A DNA stretch of 64,000 bases from NCBI GenBank assembly GCA_022841625.1, contig JALHRD010000011.1, positions 88,280-152,279 of the forward strand. Direction: 5' to 3'. Positions within the stretch are counted from its first letter, which is position 1, and the number at the start of each line of letters is the position of its first letter. The notes under the pieces were generated by a model that was not told the origin of the DNA, ran no database searches, and was given only the letters and a program-made list of their open reading frames with translations. The DNA is from Xanthobacteraceae bacterium (GTDB taxonomy: Bacteria > Pseudomonadota > Alphaproteobacteria > Rhizobiales > Xanthobacteraceae). A program made the translations under genes and the position numbers. Positions 55,112 to 63,694 of this stretch are shown here, one piece after another.

Positions 55112-56437
55112 TTACTCGCCTGCGAGCCGCAAACGCGGGCGGCGGTTCTGTTCGACGGTGCGCAGACGTGCTTCTTCGCGGCCGATATAGTTGCGGGTTA
55201 TCGGGACCACATCCTGGCGCTTGGCCATTTGGATTTGGAACACCATCATCCCTTGCTCCCGGAAGGCCATTTCCGACGCAGCGAGATAAAGTTCCCACAT
55301 TCTACCAAAGCGCGCGTCGTAGATGCGCTCGGCCTCCTCACGCCGCGCCAGAAACCGTGCGCGCCAGGCCTTGAGCGTTTCCGCGTAATGCAGTCGTAGA
55401 ATTTCAATATCGGTCACCAACAGACCGGCCCGTTCTATGGCTGGCAGTACCTCTGACAGCGCCGGAATATAGCCACCCGGAAAGATGTATTTGGCGAGCC
55501 AGGGATTGGTGATTCCGGGACCATCGGAGCGACCAATGGCGTGCAGCAGAAACACGCCGTCGTCGCAGAGCAATCCAGCACAATTGCGGAAGAATTCTTC
55601 ATAGTACCCGACCCCGACATGTTCGAACATGCCAACCGATACGATGCGGTCGTAGCTCCGGTCGATGTCGCGATAGTCTGTGAGATTGAATTGGACCTTG
55701 TCGGCAAGTCCAGCCTCCTCGGCGCGCATTTTCGAATACGTCAATTGTTCCTTGGACAAGGTCACGCCATCAATTGTCGATCCGCAGGTTTCTGCGACAT
55801 AGCAAGCAAGGCCGCCCCAGCCGGAACCGATATCGAGCACGCGATGGCCGGGTGCAATCAATAATTTCGCCGCGATATGTCGTTTTTTCGCCAGCTGGGC
55901 GTCATCAAGCGACTGGCTTGGCGCCTCAAAATAGGCGCAGCTGTATTGCCGATCGGAATCGAGGAACATCGAATAGAGCCGGCCGTCGAGATCATAGTGA
56001 TGGGCGACGTTGCTTCGGGCGCGATGACGAAAATTCAACTGCTCGACACGGCGCCAAAGATATCGAAGGAGCCATTGCGGCTTTGCCCATCGTGTTGGTT
56101 GACCGGAGCGCTCCTGCGAAAATGCCAAGGCCAAGACGTCAGGGATTGCTCCGTCTTCGATTAGGAGGGTGCCGTCTACATAGGCTTCGCCGAATTTCAG
56201 GTCCGGATCGAGGAGAACGCGCAACTGGGCCAGCATCGAGGTAAAACGGATCGCCAAGGGCTTTCCGGTGCCGTCCCCGACCGTGAATTCATTGCCATCG
56301 GCGGCTACGACGCGCAGGGTGCCGGACCGAATGAACGAAGCAAATGCTTGGCGCAATAGCCAGCCGATCAAGCCACTCCAGGCCGTGGAATTGTGCCGGC
56401 GGACGTTAACGGAGGCAGTCATCTTAGATTGCGCCAT
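55112..56437 (-). CDS. cfa: Cyclopropane-fatty-acyl-phospholipid synthase
   Basis: A 441-residue SAM-dependent enzyme that adds a methylene across cis double bonds of membrane lipids. The SAM motif is VLDIGSGWGGLACYVAE (about residue 200), with the family block RSNVAHHYDLDGRLYSMFLDSD before it and EHVGVGYYEEFF after. The usual C-terminal part is present. Start is the ATG at 56437 (AGGTG upstream) or 56422. A FNR-like box is centred 60 bases upstream of 56437, fitting low-oxygen control. Membrane cyclopropanation is a stationary-phase and acid-stress trait. Confidence 0.92.
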   Translation of the reverse strand: MAQSKMTASVNVRRHNSTAWSGLIGWLLRQAFASFIRSGTLRVVAADGNEFTVGDGTGKPLAIRFTSMLAQLRVLLDPDLKFGEAYVDGTLLIEDGAIPDVLALAFSQERSGQPTRWAKPQWLLRYLWRRVEQLNFRHRARSNVAHHYDLDGRLYSMFLDSDRQYSCAYFEAPSQSLDDAQLAKKRHIAAKLLIAPGHRVLDIGSGWGGLACYVAETCGSTIDGVTLSKEQLTYSKMRAEEAGLADKVQFNLTDYRDIDRSYDRIVSVGMFEHVGVGYYEEFFRNCAGLLCDDGVFLLHAIGRSDGPGITNPWLAKYIFPGGYIPALSEVLPAIERAGLLVTDIEILRLHYAETLKAWRARFLARREEAERIYDARFGRMWELYLAASEMAFREQGMMVFQIQMAKRQDVVPITRNYIGREEARLRTVEQNRRPRLRLAGE

Positions 56438-56490
56438 AACGCACCTGCCGGATTTCAGCCAAGAACGTACCGATTGTTTGACTGCCGAGG

Positions 56491-56504
56491 TTGACCCAAG
56501 TCAA
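56491..56504. promoter_or_regulatory. FNR/FixK-like box, upstream of cfa
   Basis: TTGACCCAAGTCAA: perfect TTGA-N6-TCAA. Its centre is 60 bases before the cfa ATG, which places the transcription start about 19 bases from the ATG for a class II arrangement. Pairs with the box at 58210, which has the same spacing. Confidence 0.72.
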
Positions 56505-56623
56505 AGGGTCGACGGTCTGAGCGGCCGTATTGCTCGGCTCAAGATGTCGGTCGTCGGGGCTGATCGTTAATAACGTTAGGTGTTGCTACTGCCGGCCGTC
56601 CAGCTCTGGAGTTGATCTGCGGA

Positions 56624-57475
56624 TTAGGTTTGCGATCGGTGAGGGCGCAGATAGATGAACCAATAAACTGCGCCGACCAAGCCGCCGCCGCCGATGATAT
56701 TTCCGATGGTTACCGGAACGAGGCTTTGCACGAAGGCCAGCCAGGTCAGCGCCGTAAAAGTGCCGAGGTCGCTGTCTAATTCTGCCAGAAAGGCGGCCGG
56801 GGCCCAGGACTTCACCAGCAAGCCGACTGGAACAAAATACATATTGGCAACGGAATGCTCGAAACCGGCGGCGACAAAGGCCGCAACTGGAAAGAGTATC
56901 GCAAGGATCTTGTCGCCAACCGTTCGGGCGCTGAACGAAAGCCACACCGCAAGGCACACCAGAACATTGCATAAGATGCCAAGGAACAGCGCGTGACCGA
57001 ACGGCAGCGTGACCTTGTTGTGCGCGAGTTCCAGCATCACTTCGGCAACGGCGCCGTTGCCGGCGAGATATTGGCCGGAAAGAAAAACCAGCGCCGCGGT
57101 TCCGACGGCGCCGATCAGATTGCCGACGTAGACAATGCACCATACCCGCAACATCTCGTACAATCGAACTTTCTGCGCCGCCCAGGCCATGACGATCAAT
57201 GTATTGCCGGTGAAGAGTTCGGCGCCGCCGACAATGACAAGAACCAGACCAAGGCAGAATGCGATCCCTGCAAGGAGCCGGGTGACGCCGAACGGCAGCA
57301 CCCCATCGGCTCCGGCGAGCACGGTCGTGGCGAACATTGCTCCGAGCGCAATAAAGGCGCCGGCCAACACTGCGAGCGAGAACAGACTGAGCCTGTCCAT
57401 TCGCGTCTTCTGTTCTCCCACAAGCTCGGCTTTTCGCGCCATTTCCGCCGGCAGCAGGGCGTCGAATCCTTGCAT
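56624..57475 (-). CDS. Formate/nitrite transporter family channel
   Basis: A 283-residue FNT-family pore with six membrane helices. Family blocks: GAFIALGAMFATTV (about 40-53), GGAELFTGNTLIVMAWAAQK, ILCNVLVCLAVWLSFSART and FVAAGFEHSVANMYFVPVGL. It could move formate, nitrite or hydrosulfide. The ATG at 57475 has GGAG seven bases upstream; the longer frame overlaps the usp stop. It lies 62 bases behind usp, so the two are probably read together from the FNR-like box at 58210. Confidence 0.9.
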   Translation of the reverse strand: MQGFDALLPAEMARKAELVGEQKTRMDRLSLFSLAVLAGAFIALGAMFATTVLAGADGVLPFGVTRLLAGIAFCLGLVLVIVGGAELFTGNTLIVMAWAAQKVRLYEMLRVWCIVYVGNLIGAVGTAALVFLSGQYLAGNGAVAEVMLELAHNKVTLPFGHALFLGILCNVLVCLAVWLSFSARTVGDKILAILFPVAAFVAAGFEHSVANMYFVPVGLLVKSWAPAAFLAELDSDLGTFTALTWLAFVQSLVPVTIGNIIGGGGLVGAVYWFIYLRPHRSQT

Positions 57476-57537
57476 CGTTGTCTCCGCTTCGCTGCCGATG
57501 TGGGGATTGTCACTTGGTTCGGACGCCACCAAATCCA

Positions 57538-57984
57538 CTACCGAACAATGAGAACGGGCACTTTGCTGTGCGTTGTCACGTCGATTGTTTGACTTCCCAA
57601 AAGCATGCGGCCGATGCCGCGCCGCCCGTGCGAGGCCATGACGATAAGGTCGGCACCGATCTCCTGGGCGGTCGCTACAATGCCTTCGGCGGGGTGTCGG
57701 TCTGGCACATGGATCAGCGTGCAGTCGACCCCCTGTGATTTCGCAGCGTTGGCGGCATTATCGAGAATTTGTCTTGCCGCCGCGCTGGCCTTGGCTTCGT
57801 AATTTCCGATCGGATCTTTCTTGCCACGATCATAGTCATGCGCCATCTCGAAAGCCGGCCACATCTCGGTGACTGTCACCACCGACACCGGCGCCTGGTC
57901 GATCTTCGCCAGTGCAATCCCATGAGATACAGCCTTGTTTGCCAGTTCGGAGCCGTCGGTCGCGATCAGAATTCGCTTGTACAT
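57538..57984 (-). CDS. Universal stress protein (UspA family)
   Basis: A 148-residue USP. It starts MYKRILIATDGSELANKAVS; the ATP site near residues 124-136 is GRRGIGRMLLGSQT, fitting G-x2-G-x9-G(S/T). ATP-binding USPs link to anaerobic survival in many bacteria. The ATG at 57984 was preferred over a longer frame. It follows the 40-residue peptide gene by 49 bases and precedes the FNT channel. Confidence 0.92.
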   Translation of the reverse strand: MYKRILIATDGSELANKAVSHGIALAKIDQAPVSVVTVTEMWPAFEMAHDYDRGKKDPIGNYEAKASAAARQILDNAANAAKSQGVDCTLIHVPDRHPAEGIVATAQEIGADLIVMASHGRRGIGRMLLGSQTIDVTTHSKVPVLIVR

Positions 57985-58033
57985 GGTCGTTCTCCAATTT
58001 GCGCGCCAGAAACCATCTTGCATGCGCCGCGTA

Positions 58034-58156
58034 TCAGCCAATGTTGGGTAAGGCCTTACGGGCAGTGCTGCCGCTTGCTATCATTGCCGCGGTTGTGGCC
58101 GAGTACAGCACGGCAGCAAGAGCCACCGCGCTGCTGATCGAACCAAGAGAATGCAT
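58034..58156 (-). CDS. Small membrane peptide of the low-oxygen unit
   Basis: A 40-residue frame, MHSLGSISSAVALAAVLYSA then TTAAMIASGSTARKALPNIG. Residues 7-30 form one probable membrane helix; a basic tail follows. GAAGGAG lies six bases before the ATG, the strongest ribosome site in this area. The FNR-like box at 58210-58223 is centred 60 bases upstream of the ATG, the same geometry as for cfa, so this peptide, not usp, is the first product of the transcript. No homologue recognised. Confidence 0.6.
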   Translation of the reverse strand: MHSLGSISSAVALAAVLYSATTAAMIASGSTARKALPNIG

Positions 58157-58209
58157 GTTGGCTCCTTCAATTCGCAAATGCAGCATCCAACAATTGCATG
58201 TGTTCGTCG

Positions 58210-58223
58210 TTGAGGCAGATCAA
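58210..58223. promoter_or_regulatory. FNR/FixK-like box, upstream of the peptide-usp-FNT unit
   Basis: TTGAGGCAGATCAA: perfect TTGA-N6-TCAA. The centre is 60 bases from the small-peptide ATG, matching the cfa geometry. For usp itself it would lie about 230 bases upstream. Confidence 0.68.
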
Positions 58224-58364
58224 GCCGCGTCGATCGGGTGCGCATGCTCAAATGCGGGCCGTTTGCTTGGCAGCACGGCGCCTGAAAACTGCCAGTGTAT
58301 CTGAGGGAGAGATTGTGTGGTCGCCTGGAATTGCAGTCCTGATTGCTCGCTGCGGGTGCTGCGC

Positions 58365-58589
58365 TTACATCCACAGGCCGAGTGCCAGGATACCCCCAAT
58401 GACGGCAAGCACGAAGCCGATGACCATCAGGCGACTGCCCCATAGGTTGTATTGCGATTCCCGGCCAAGCCATTTGGCCGAGGGCGTCACGACTCTTGTG
58501 AGGGCAATTGCGGTGTGGAGCCAGATCGCCACTCCCACGCTAAATGCAGCGCACCCGGCGACGACGACGATCCACCAAAAGTCAAACAT
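58365..58589 (-). CDS. Small two-helix membrane protein
   Basis: A 74-residue protein with two hydrophobic segments (FDFWWIVVVAGCAAFSVGVAI and SRLMVIGFVLAVIGGILALG) joined by a charged loop (ALTRVVTPSAKWLGRESQYN). No family recognised. AAGGT precedes the ATG. It is divergent from the hibernation/cold-shock gene; the shared 240-base gap holds a perfect 12-base inverted repeat and an FNR-like box. Confidence 0.65.
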   Translation of the reverse strand: MFDFWWIVVVAGCAAFSVGVAIWLHTAIALTRVVTPSAKWLGRESQYNLWGSRLMVIGFVLAVIGGILALGLWM

Positions 58590-58651
58590 GTTGTGACCTT
58601 GCTTCGCTGACGGCTGTTATCGTTTTCTGTCACCACCCTATTGTCAGAAAA

Positions 58652-58690
58652 CTCCTGCGACCATGGTTAGGGGGGCGCTGGTCGCAGGAG
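58652..58690. promoter_or_regulatory. Perfect 12-bp inverted repeat
   Basis: Arms CTCCTGCGACCA (58652-58663) and TGGTCGCAGGAG (58679-58690) around 15 bases. It lies 63 bases upstream of the small membrane protein start and 140 upstream of the hibernation gene. It may be an operator for a dimeric repressor or an RNA hairpin. GC-rich arms without a T-run argue against a classical terminator. Confidence 0.7.
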
Positions 58691-58737
58691 AGGATGGGAG
58701 ACGTATTTATTAATGGAACAAGATTGATAGTTCCGTA

Positions 58738-58751
58738 TTGACCTACATCAA
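58738..58751. promoter_or_regulatory. FNR/FixK-like box, upstream of the hibernation/cold-shock gene
   Basis: TTGACCTACATCAA: perfect TTGA-N6-TCAA. Centre about 85 bases from the downstream ATG at 58830 and about 155 from the divergent small membrane gene. Confidence 0.7.
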
Positions 58752-58829
58752 GCATAAGTAATGTTTCTGCCCATTAATGTATAAGATGTCGAAAAAGCAC
58801 GACCGTATTCAGATGTGGGAGGGTAACTT

Positions 58830-59396
58830 ATGCAGATACCCATCGAGATTGATTTTCACGGAATGGCGGGGGTGCCAGACGCCGGCGATGCGGTTGCGCG
58901 GCACGCAGCCAAATTGGAACAACGATTTGGCCGTATTACCGCTTGTCGCGTGGCCATCAAGGGGCCGGGTGCACACCATCGTACAGGATTCTACGAAGTC
59001 AGCGTCAGGTTGGCGCTGCCCGGCGGTCGAGAGGTCAATGTCGGACAAACAGTGCAGGCGGATGAACGTTATGCCGATTTAAATTTTGCCATCGGCGATG
59101 CTTTCAGGCGCGCGCGGCGACAACTTCAGGATCAGGTCCGTCGCCTGCAAGGACAGGTTAAGCCGCACCAGGGCGAGCCGATCGGAATGGTCCAACATCT
59201 CGATCCAGACGGAGAGTTTGGCTTCATCGAAGCAGCCGATGGTCACGAAGTCTACTTCCACAGGAACAGCGTTCCTAACGGCGGATTCGGGCGCCTCGCG
59301 GTTGGTGCGCGGGTTACCTATTGTGAGGAAGCTGGAGAAAAAGGGCCGCAAGCAAGCACAGTGAAGCCGCTCGGTAAGCACGCTATGCGCAGATGA
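58830..59396 (+). CDS. Ribosome hibernation factor-like protein fused to a cold-shock domain
   Basis: A 188-residue protein. Residues 1-100 resemble HPF/RaiA: QIPIEIDFHGMAGVPDAGDA, VARHAAKLEQRFGRITACRV and QADERYADLNFAIGDAFRRA. A linker (RRQLQDQVRRLQGQ) leads to a cold-shock domain at about 115-185, with GMVQHLDPDGEFGFIEA and VYFHRNSV. GGGAGGGT sits seven bases before the ATG. Standard long HPF has another C-terminal dimerisation domain, so the cold-shock fold replaces it. This suggests binding of ribosome and RNA in dormancy. FNR-like box upstream. Confidence 0.85.
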   Translation: MQIPIEIDFHGMAGVPDAGDAVARHAAKLEQRFGRITACRVAIKGPGAHHRTGFYEVSVRLALPGGREVNVGQTVQADERYADLNFAIGDAFRRARRQLQDQVRRLQGQVKPHQGEPIGMVQHLDPDGEFGFIEAADGHEVYFHRNSVPNGGFGRLAVGARVTYCEEAGEKGPQASTVKPLGKHAMRR

Positions 59397-59494
59397 ACAG
59401 CTTGGCTCCCTATCCAATAACTTCGAAAGTGTGGGAGTCTGTATCGATCCATGGACCTTAGACTGCTGGTCGACTTGCAGTTCGGTCGTTTCCG

Positions 59495-60420
59495 ATGGCG
59501 TCTCCCGCCGACTTGGCTTCGGTGATCCGGCGCAGGCTGACGCGGGAGGATTATGAGATTATCGATCTCGTGCTGGTGAGTGACGACTCCGGTCATTATC
59601 AGGGCGTCGTTGAGCTCAGGCACATCCTGAGGGCGCACGACGACCAACCGATATCCGCGCTGATGCGGGCGGATTGGCCGACAGTTTTGCCGGACACGGA
59701 TCAGGAGCATGCGGTTGAAGCGGCGAATAAATTTGGTGTTGCGGCGTTGCCTGTTATCAGCCGCGATGGCAAGCTGTTGAGGGTTCTTTCGCCACGAATC
59801 CTTCTTGATGTGTTAGCGCGAGAGCATCGCGAGGATATTCATCGCATCGTCGGCATTTTGCGCGAACGATCGGGTGCTGAACATGCACTTGAGGACTCGC
59901 CGCTGCGGCGGGCGGCACAACGGTTGCCGTGGTTGCTGGTTGGCTTGATCATGAGTGTGATCGCAGTTTGGGTGATGGCTAGATTTGAGCGTACCCTGGC
60001 GGCCAACGTAACGATTGCATTCTTCATCCCGGCGCTGGTTTATCTCGCCGATGCCGTTGGGACGCAGACCGAGGCGATCGCCGTTCGGGGCCTCTCTTTA
60101 AGAAAGCTGTCTCGCTCGGTCGAATTCTAGCATTGGAGACTGCGACCGGGGGGTTGATTGGCGCGGCCTTGGCGGTTCTGGCATTTTTCGGCGTGTGGCT
60201 TATTTTCGGCAACGCGATGATCGGCTTCGGCGTCGGCATCTCGCTGTTTGCGGCGGGCACTATGGCCAGTGCCATCGGTCTCGTTCTGCCTTGGATTCTA
60301 TCACGCGCCGACATCGATCCTGCGTTCGGTTCGGGTCCGGTCGCGACCATCATTCAGGATGTGCTGACGATTCTGATCTACTTCGCTGTGATGACGATGT
60401 TGCTGCCGGTTTCGACTTGA
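59495..60420 (+). pseudogene. Split magnesium transporter MgtE
   Basis: Two frames together cover part of MgtE. The first (59495-60130) has CBS-type sequence (VLVSDDSGHYQGVVELRHIL, then VEAANKFGVAALPVISRDGK) and the first membrane helices (PWLLVGLIMSVIAVWVMARF), ending in a stop after LSLRKLSRSVEF. The second (60133-60420, another frame) continues with GGLIGAALAVLAFFGVWLIF and TIIQDVLTILIYFAVMTMLL. One missing base in the AAAG run near 60104 would join them into VSLGRILALETATGG. The N-terminal MgtE domain is absent. Sequencing error is the other explanation. Confidence 0.7.
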
Positions 60421-60525
60421 GCCTAAGATCGCGGTGCAACTGTTGTTTCCTGACGACTGATTTGAATCAACGGCGTCTGATTGATCGCGCGCTATGGAAT
60501 TACGGTAGCCAGCAAGGAGTTGATC

Positions 60526-60533
60526 GATGAAAC
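60526..60533. repeat. Left 8-bp target-site duplication of the IS66 element
   Basis: GATGAAAC, identical to 63778-63785. Together with AAGGAG about seven bases upstream it was the start region of the interrupted gene: AAGGAG, seven bases, ATG. Confidence 0.95.
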
Positions 60534-60575
60534 GTAAGCGGTCCTTTGGCCCCACGGCGTTTGGGCGTTGACGGA

Positions 60576-61265
60576 TCAGATGCGACCGCAGCAGCGTTTG
60601 TATTTCTTTCCTGAGCCGCAAGGACAAGGATCGTTGCGGCCGACTTTGCTTGAGCGGGCGAATGGCGCCGGACGGCCAGCGGCTTCGCGGATGCGGGCGA
60701 GCTTGCGCAAGACGAGGATCATGCGCGGGATCAGGGTGGCGTCCTCGTCGAGCCTGTCGTCGATGTCGTCAGGGGTTTCGAGAGGCCCGAGGTTGCCGAG
60801 GTCGAAGAACCCGGCAAACGGCGCAATGATGATCTTGGTCCGCTCGTTCTCTGCGAGCTTGCTCCAGGTCTCGGGGGCAAGCTCCATTGCCTTCCAGAAG
60901 CCACGGACCCATGTACGCACGGCGTCGTGTGTCGGCTTCTGGTTGCCCGCCAGGAACAGGGGCCGATAATCGACAATCCGATCGGCCTCCAGTCGCTTCA
61001 GGCTGCGGTCGATATCGCGGATGAGGGTGTTGTAGTGGATCATCACCGCGCCCAGGACAGTATTGATCTGCGCCTCGTCCTCGAAGATCGGTCCGTCGTC
61101 GCCCCATAGCCGAGCTATCCACGCGCTCGGCAGGATCGGGGCGGCTTGCGGCGTCACGACAATGCCGGTTAGATAACCGTCGAGTTCGAGTGGAGACATT
61201 GCTGTCTTCGGCGCCTCCGGCGAGGCCAGGAAGCTCGACCAGACCGCCATCGGATCGGCTATCAT
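60576..61265 (-). CDS. UPF0149/YecA-type protein with SEC-C motif, IS66 passenger
   Basis: A 229-residue protein of the YecA family: [20 protein letters not shown] and [19 protein letters not shown]. The C-terminal SEC-C motif [16 protein letters not shown] carries all four zinc cysteines. Its ATG overlaps the tnpC stop (ATGA), so it is translated with the transposase. SEC-C motifs bind zinc and nucleotides or ribosomes. It lies inside the terminal repeats and moves with the element. It is not required for IS66 movement as far as known. Confidence 0.9.
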   Translation of the reverse strand: MIADPMAVWSSFLASPEAPKTAMSPLELDGYLTGIVVTPQAAPILPSAWIARLWGDDGPIFEDEAQINTVLGAVMIHYNTLIRDIDRSLKRLEADRIVDYRPLFLAGNQKPTHDAVRTWVRGFWKAMELAPETWSKLAENERTKIIIAPFAGFFDLGNLGPLETPDDIDDRLDEDATLIPRMILVLRKLARIREAAGRPAPFARSSKVGRNDPCPCGSGKKYKRCCGRI

Positions 61266-62860
61266 GCGGCAACCTGCTCTGGTGCGGTGATCCGATTGGC
61301 GGAGCCCCAGGCCCAGGGCATGAGCTCGTCGAGCCGCGAGACCGGCCAGAGGTTGACGAGCTTGGTGAGCACGTCGGCGAAGTAGGCTTGCGGATCGACG
61401 CCGTGTAATTTGCAGGTCTCGACGAGTGAGGCGATGGCTGCCCAGTTCTCCGCCCCTTGATCGTGGCCGGCGAACAGCGCGTTTTTACGATTGAGCGCGA
61501 TGGGGCGCATACATCTTTCCACGATGTTGGTGTCGAGTTCGATGCGGCCGTCGTCGAGGAAGCGAACGAGCCCGTCCCAATGGTTCAAGCCGTAGCGGAT
61601 GGCTTCGGCGATGACGGACTTGCCCGAGACGCGCGCGAGTTGAAGTTCGAGCCAGGTTTTGAGCGCCAGCACGAGTGGTTTGCTTTTTTCCTGGCGCACG
61701 GCGCGGCGCTCATCGGCGCTTCTGCCGCGGATCGTCTTCTCGATCGCATAGAGCGCGGCGATGCGTTCCAGAGCTTCGCTCGCGATCGGCGCTGAACCGC
61801 CCTTGGCAATATCGAAGAACTGTCTCCTCAGGTGAGCCCAGCAGAAGGCAAGCGTGATCGCGTCGCCGGTCCGTGCGTCATCGGCAATGGCCTTGTAGGC
61901 CGCGTAGCCGTCGCATTGCACGATGCCGCGATAGCTCTCCAACAGCTTCAGCGCGTGGACGGCGCCGCGGCCCGGCGCATAGGTGTAGGCGACGGCAGGC
62001 GGATCGGTTCCGCCCCAGGGCCGATCGTCACGGGCGATCGCCCAGAAGTATCCTTTCTTGGTCCGGCCACGGCCGGGATCGAGTACCGGCGCCACGGTCT
62101 CATCGACCGCGATCTTGGCCGAGCCCAGAATGAGTTCCCGCAGCCGGAGATACAGCGGCTTGAGCTCCGTGGCGGCATAGCCCACCCAGAACGCCAGCGT
62201 CGCGCGTTCGATCGCGATGCCTTGGCTGAGCAGCATCTGGGATTGGCGATAGAGCGGCAAATGCCAAGCATATTTGGCAACCAGGACAGCGGCCACCATT
62301 GCCTCGGTCGGCAGCCCGCCTTTGATCAGCCGTTCCGGCGCCGGTGCCTGGACAACGGCCTGTTCGCAGGCCCGGCAGGCGTATTGGGGACGATGTGTCA
62401 CGATCACCCGGTATTGCGCGGGAATGACATCGAGACGCTCGGCCGTATCCTCCCCGATGACGTGCATCACGCCATGACAGCATGGACAGGCAGCACGCGT
62501 GGGCGCGAGCGTGACGTGGATACGGGGAAGATGAGCCGGCAGCGCCCCGCGATTGGCGCGACGCTTCTTTCTCCGGGGATCGGCCGGGGTCCCCGCCGTG
62601 TCCTTCTTGTCCTCTTGCGCGTCCTGCTCGGCGAGCGATGTCTCGATATCCTCCAGCGCCAACTGCATCTGCTCGCGATCAAGCTGTTCGGACCGCCGGC
62701 CAAATTGCGCGCGCTGGAGTTGCCTCAACAGGTGATGAAGCCGGTCGTTCTGCTCCCTCATGCGCCGGCATTCCTCAATCGCCGCGTCGCGCTCGCTCGA
62801 CAAGGAGCTCACCAGCGCTCGCAAGGCGTCGAGATCATCGGGAAGGGCATCGATCGGCAT
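61262..62860 (-). CDS. tnpC: IS66 transposase TnpC
   Basis: A 532-residue IS66 transposase with an N-terminal coiled coil ([20 protein letters not shown]), a zinc-finger-like region ([16 protein letters not shown] with ACRACEQA), then the DDE domain: [35 protein letters not shown] and [22 protein letters not shown]. The ATG at 62860 gives the family start MPIDALPDD; an upstream frame overlaps tnpB. Stop overlaps the passenger gene. Confidence 0.95.
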   Translation of the reverse strand: MPIDALPDDLDALRALVSSLSSERDAAIEECRRMREQNDRLHHLLRQLQRAQFGRRSEQLDREQMQLALEDIETSLAEQDAQEDKKDTAGTPADPRRKKRRANRGALPAHLPRIHVTLAPTRAACPCCHGVMHVIGEDTAERLDVIPAQYRVIVTHRPQYACRACEQAVVQAPAPERLIKGGLPTEAMVAAVLVAKYAWHLPLYRQSQMLLSQGIAIERATLAFWVGYAATELKPLYLRLRELILGSAKIAVDETVAPVLDPGRGRTKKGYFWAIARDDRPWGGTDPPAVAYTYAPGRGAVHALKLLESYRGIVQCDGYAAYKAIADDARTGDAITLAFCWAHLRRQFFDIAKGGSAPIASEALERIAALYAIEKTIRGRSADERRAVRQEKSKPLVLALKTWLELQLARVSGKSVIAEAIRYGLNHWDGLVRFLDDGRIELDTNIVERCMRPIALNRKNALFAGHDQGAENWAAIASLVETCKLHGVDPQAYFADVLTKLVNLWPVSRLDELMPWAWGSANRITAPEQVAA

Positions 62861-62933
62861 GACGATACTTGAATCAGATTCGTGCGCGCTTGTGACGCCC
62901 AACACGCAATCTTGATTCAATAAGTCGCAGCTC

Positions 62934-63287
62934 TCACGATGTCGCTGTCGGTCGCACAACATCCCGTGCATGCAGGCGCGACCAATCCATTCCGTCAACG
63001 AGCGCCGCGAGTTGTGGCGCCGTCAGCCGCATCACGCCGTCACTCACCGGCGGCCACCTGAAGGCGCCATGCTCCAGCCGTTTCCAGAATAGAACCAGCC
63101 CGGACCCGTCCCATGCCAGGATCTTCAGCCGGTCCGCCCGCTTCGACCGGAAGATGAAGATCGTTTCCGAGAACGGATCGTGCCCCAGCGCCTCACGGAC
63201 CAGAGCCACGAGCCCATCCGCCCCCTTGCGGAAGTCCACGGGCTTCGTGGCCACCAGGACCTTCACCCCAGCCGGTACCGCGATCAT
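62934..63287 (-). CDS. tnpB: IS66 accessory protein TnpB
   Basis: A 117-residue protein of the IS66 Orf2 family: VKVLVATKPVDFRKGADGLV, then FIFRSKRADRLKILAWDGSG and LVLFWKRLEHGAFRWP. It is needed for transposition along with TnpA and TnpC. Its ATG overlaps the tnpA stop (ATGA). Confidence 0.96.
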   Translation of the reverse strand: MIAVPAGVKVLVATKPVDFRKGADGLVALVREALGHDPFSETIFIFRSKRADRLKILAWDGSGLVLFWKRLEHGAFRWPPVSDGVMRLTAPQLAALVDGMDWSRLHARDVVRPTATS

Positions 63288-63694
63288 GTCGCCGCCTTCA
63301 CGGCCCGCAGCACATCCCGCAGCCAGCCAAGATCGACACCTCGTTCCGCACGAACCACCGTGCCGGCGATCTCGATGGTGATTGCCCCGGAACCTCTCGC
63401 CGCCGCTGCGGCAGTACCGTCCTCGCCGGTCTCCCTCACGACCGGTACAAACATCGGCACCTCGTCGGCCGGCAACGTCAGCAGACCAGCCCGGGCCGCC
63501 TTGCGCCAGCCAAACAGCTGCTGCGGCGACATGTCGTGCCGACGCGCCACCTCCGACACCACCGCGCCGGGCGCATAGGATTCCGCCACAATCCGCCCCT
63601 TGGTCTCGACGCTCCAGCGACGCCGGCGGCCAACCCCGACCCGGATATCGACCCGCCCGCGTGGCTCCGAAGCGTCAACTATATGGTCGACCAT
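63284..63694 (-). CDS. tnpA: IS66 accessory protein TnpA (HTH)
   Basis: A 136-residue IS66 Orf1 protein. The helix-turn-helix lies in RRRRWSVETKGRIVAESYAP then GAVVSEVARRHDMSPQQLFG. The variable middle is followed by a C-terminal IEIAGTVVRAERGVDLGWLR. The ATG at 63694 is favoured; a TTG at 63715 would extend it by seven residues. Confidence 0.92.
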   Translation of the reverse strand: MVDHIVDASEPRGRVDIRVGVGRRRRWSVETKGRIVAESYAPGAVVSEVARRHDMSPQQLFGWRKAARAGLLTLPADEVPMFVPVVRETGEDGTAAAAARGSGAITIEIAGTVVRAERGVDLGWLRDVLRAVKAAT

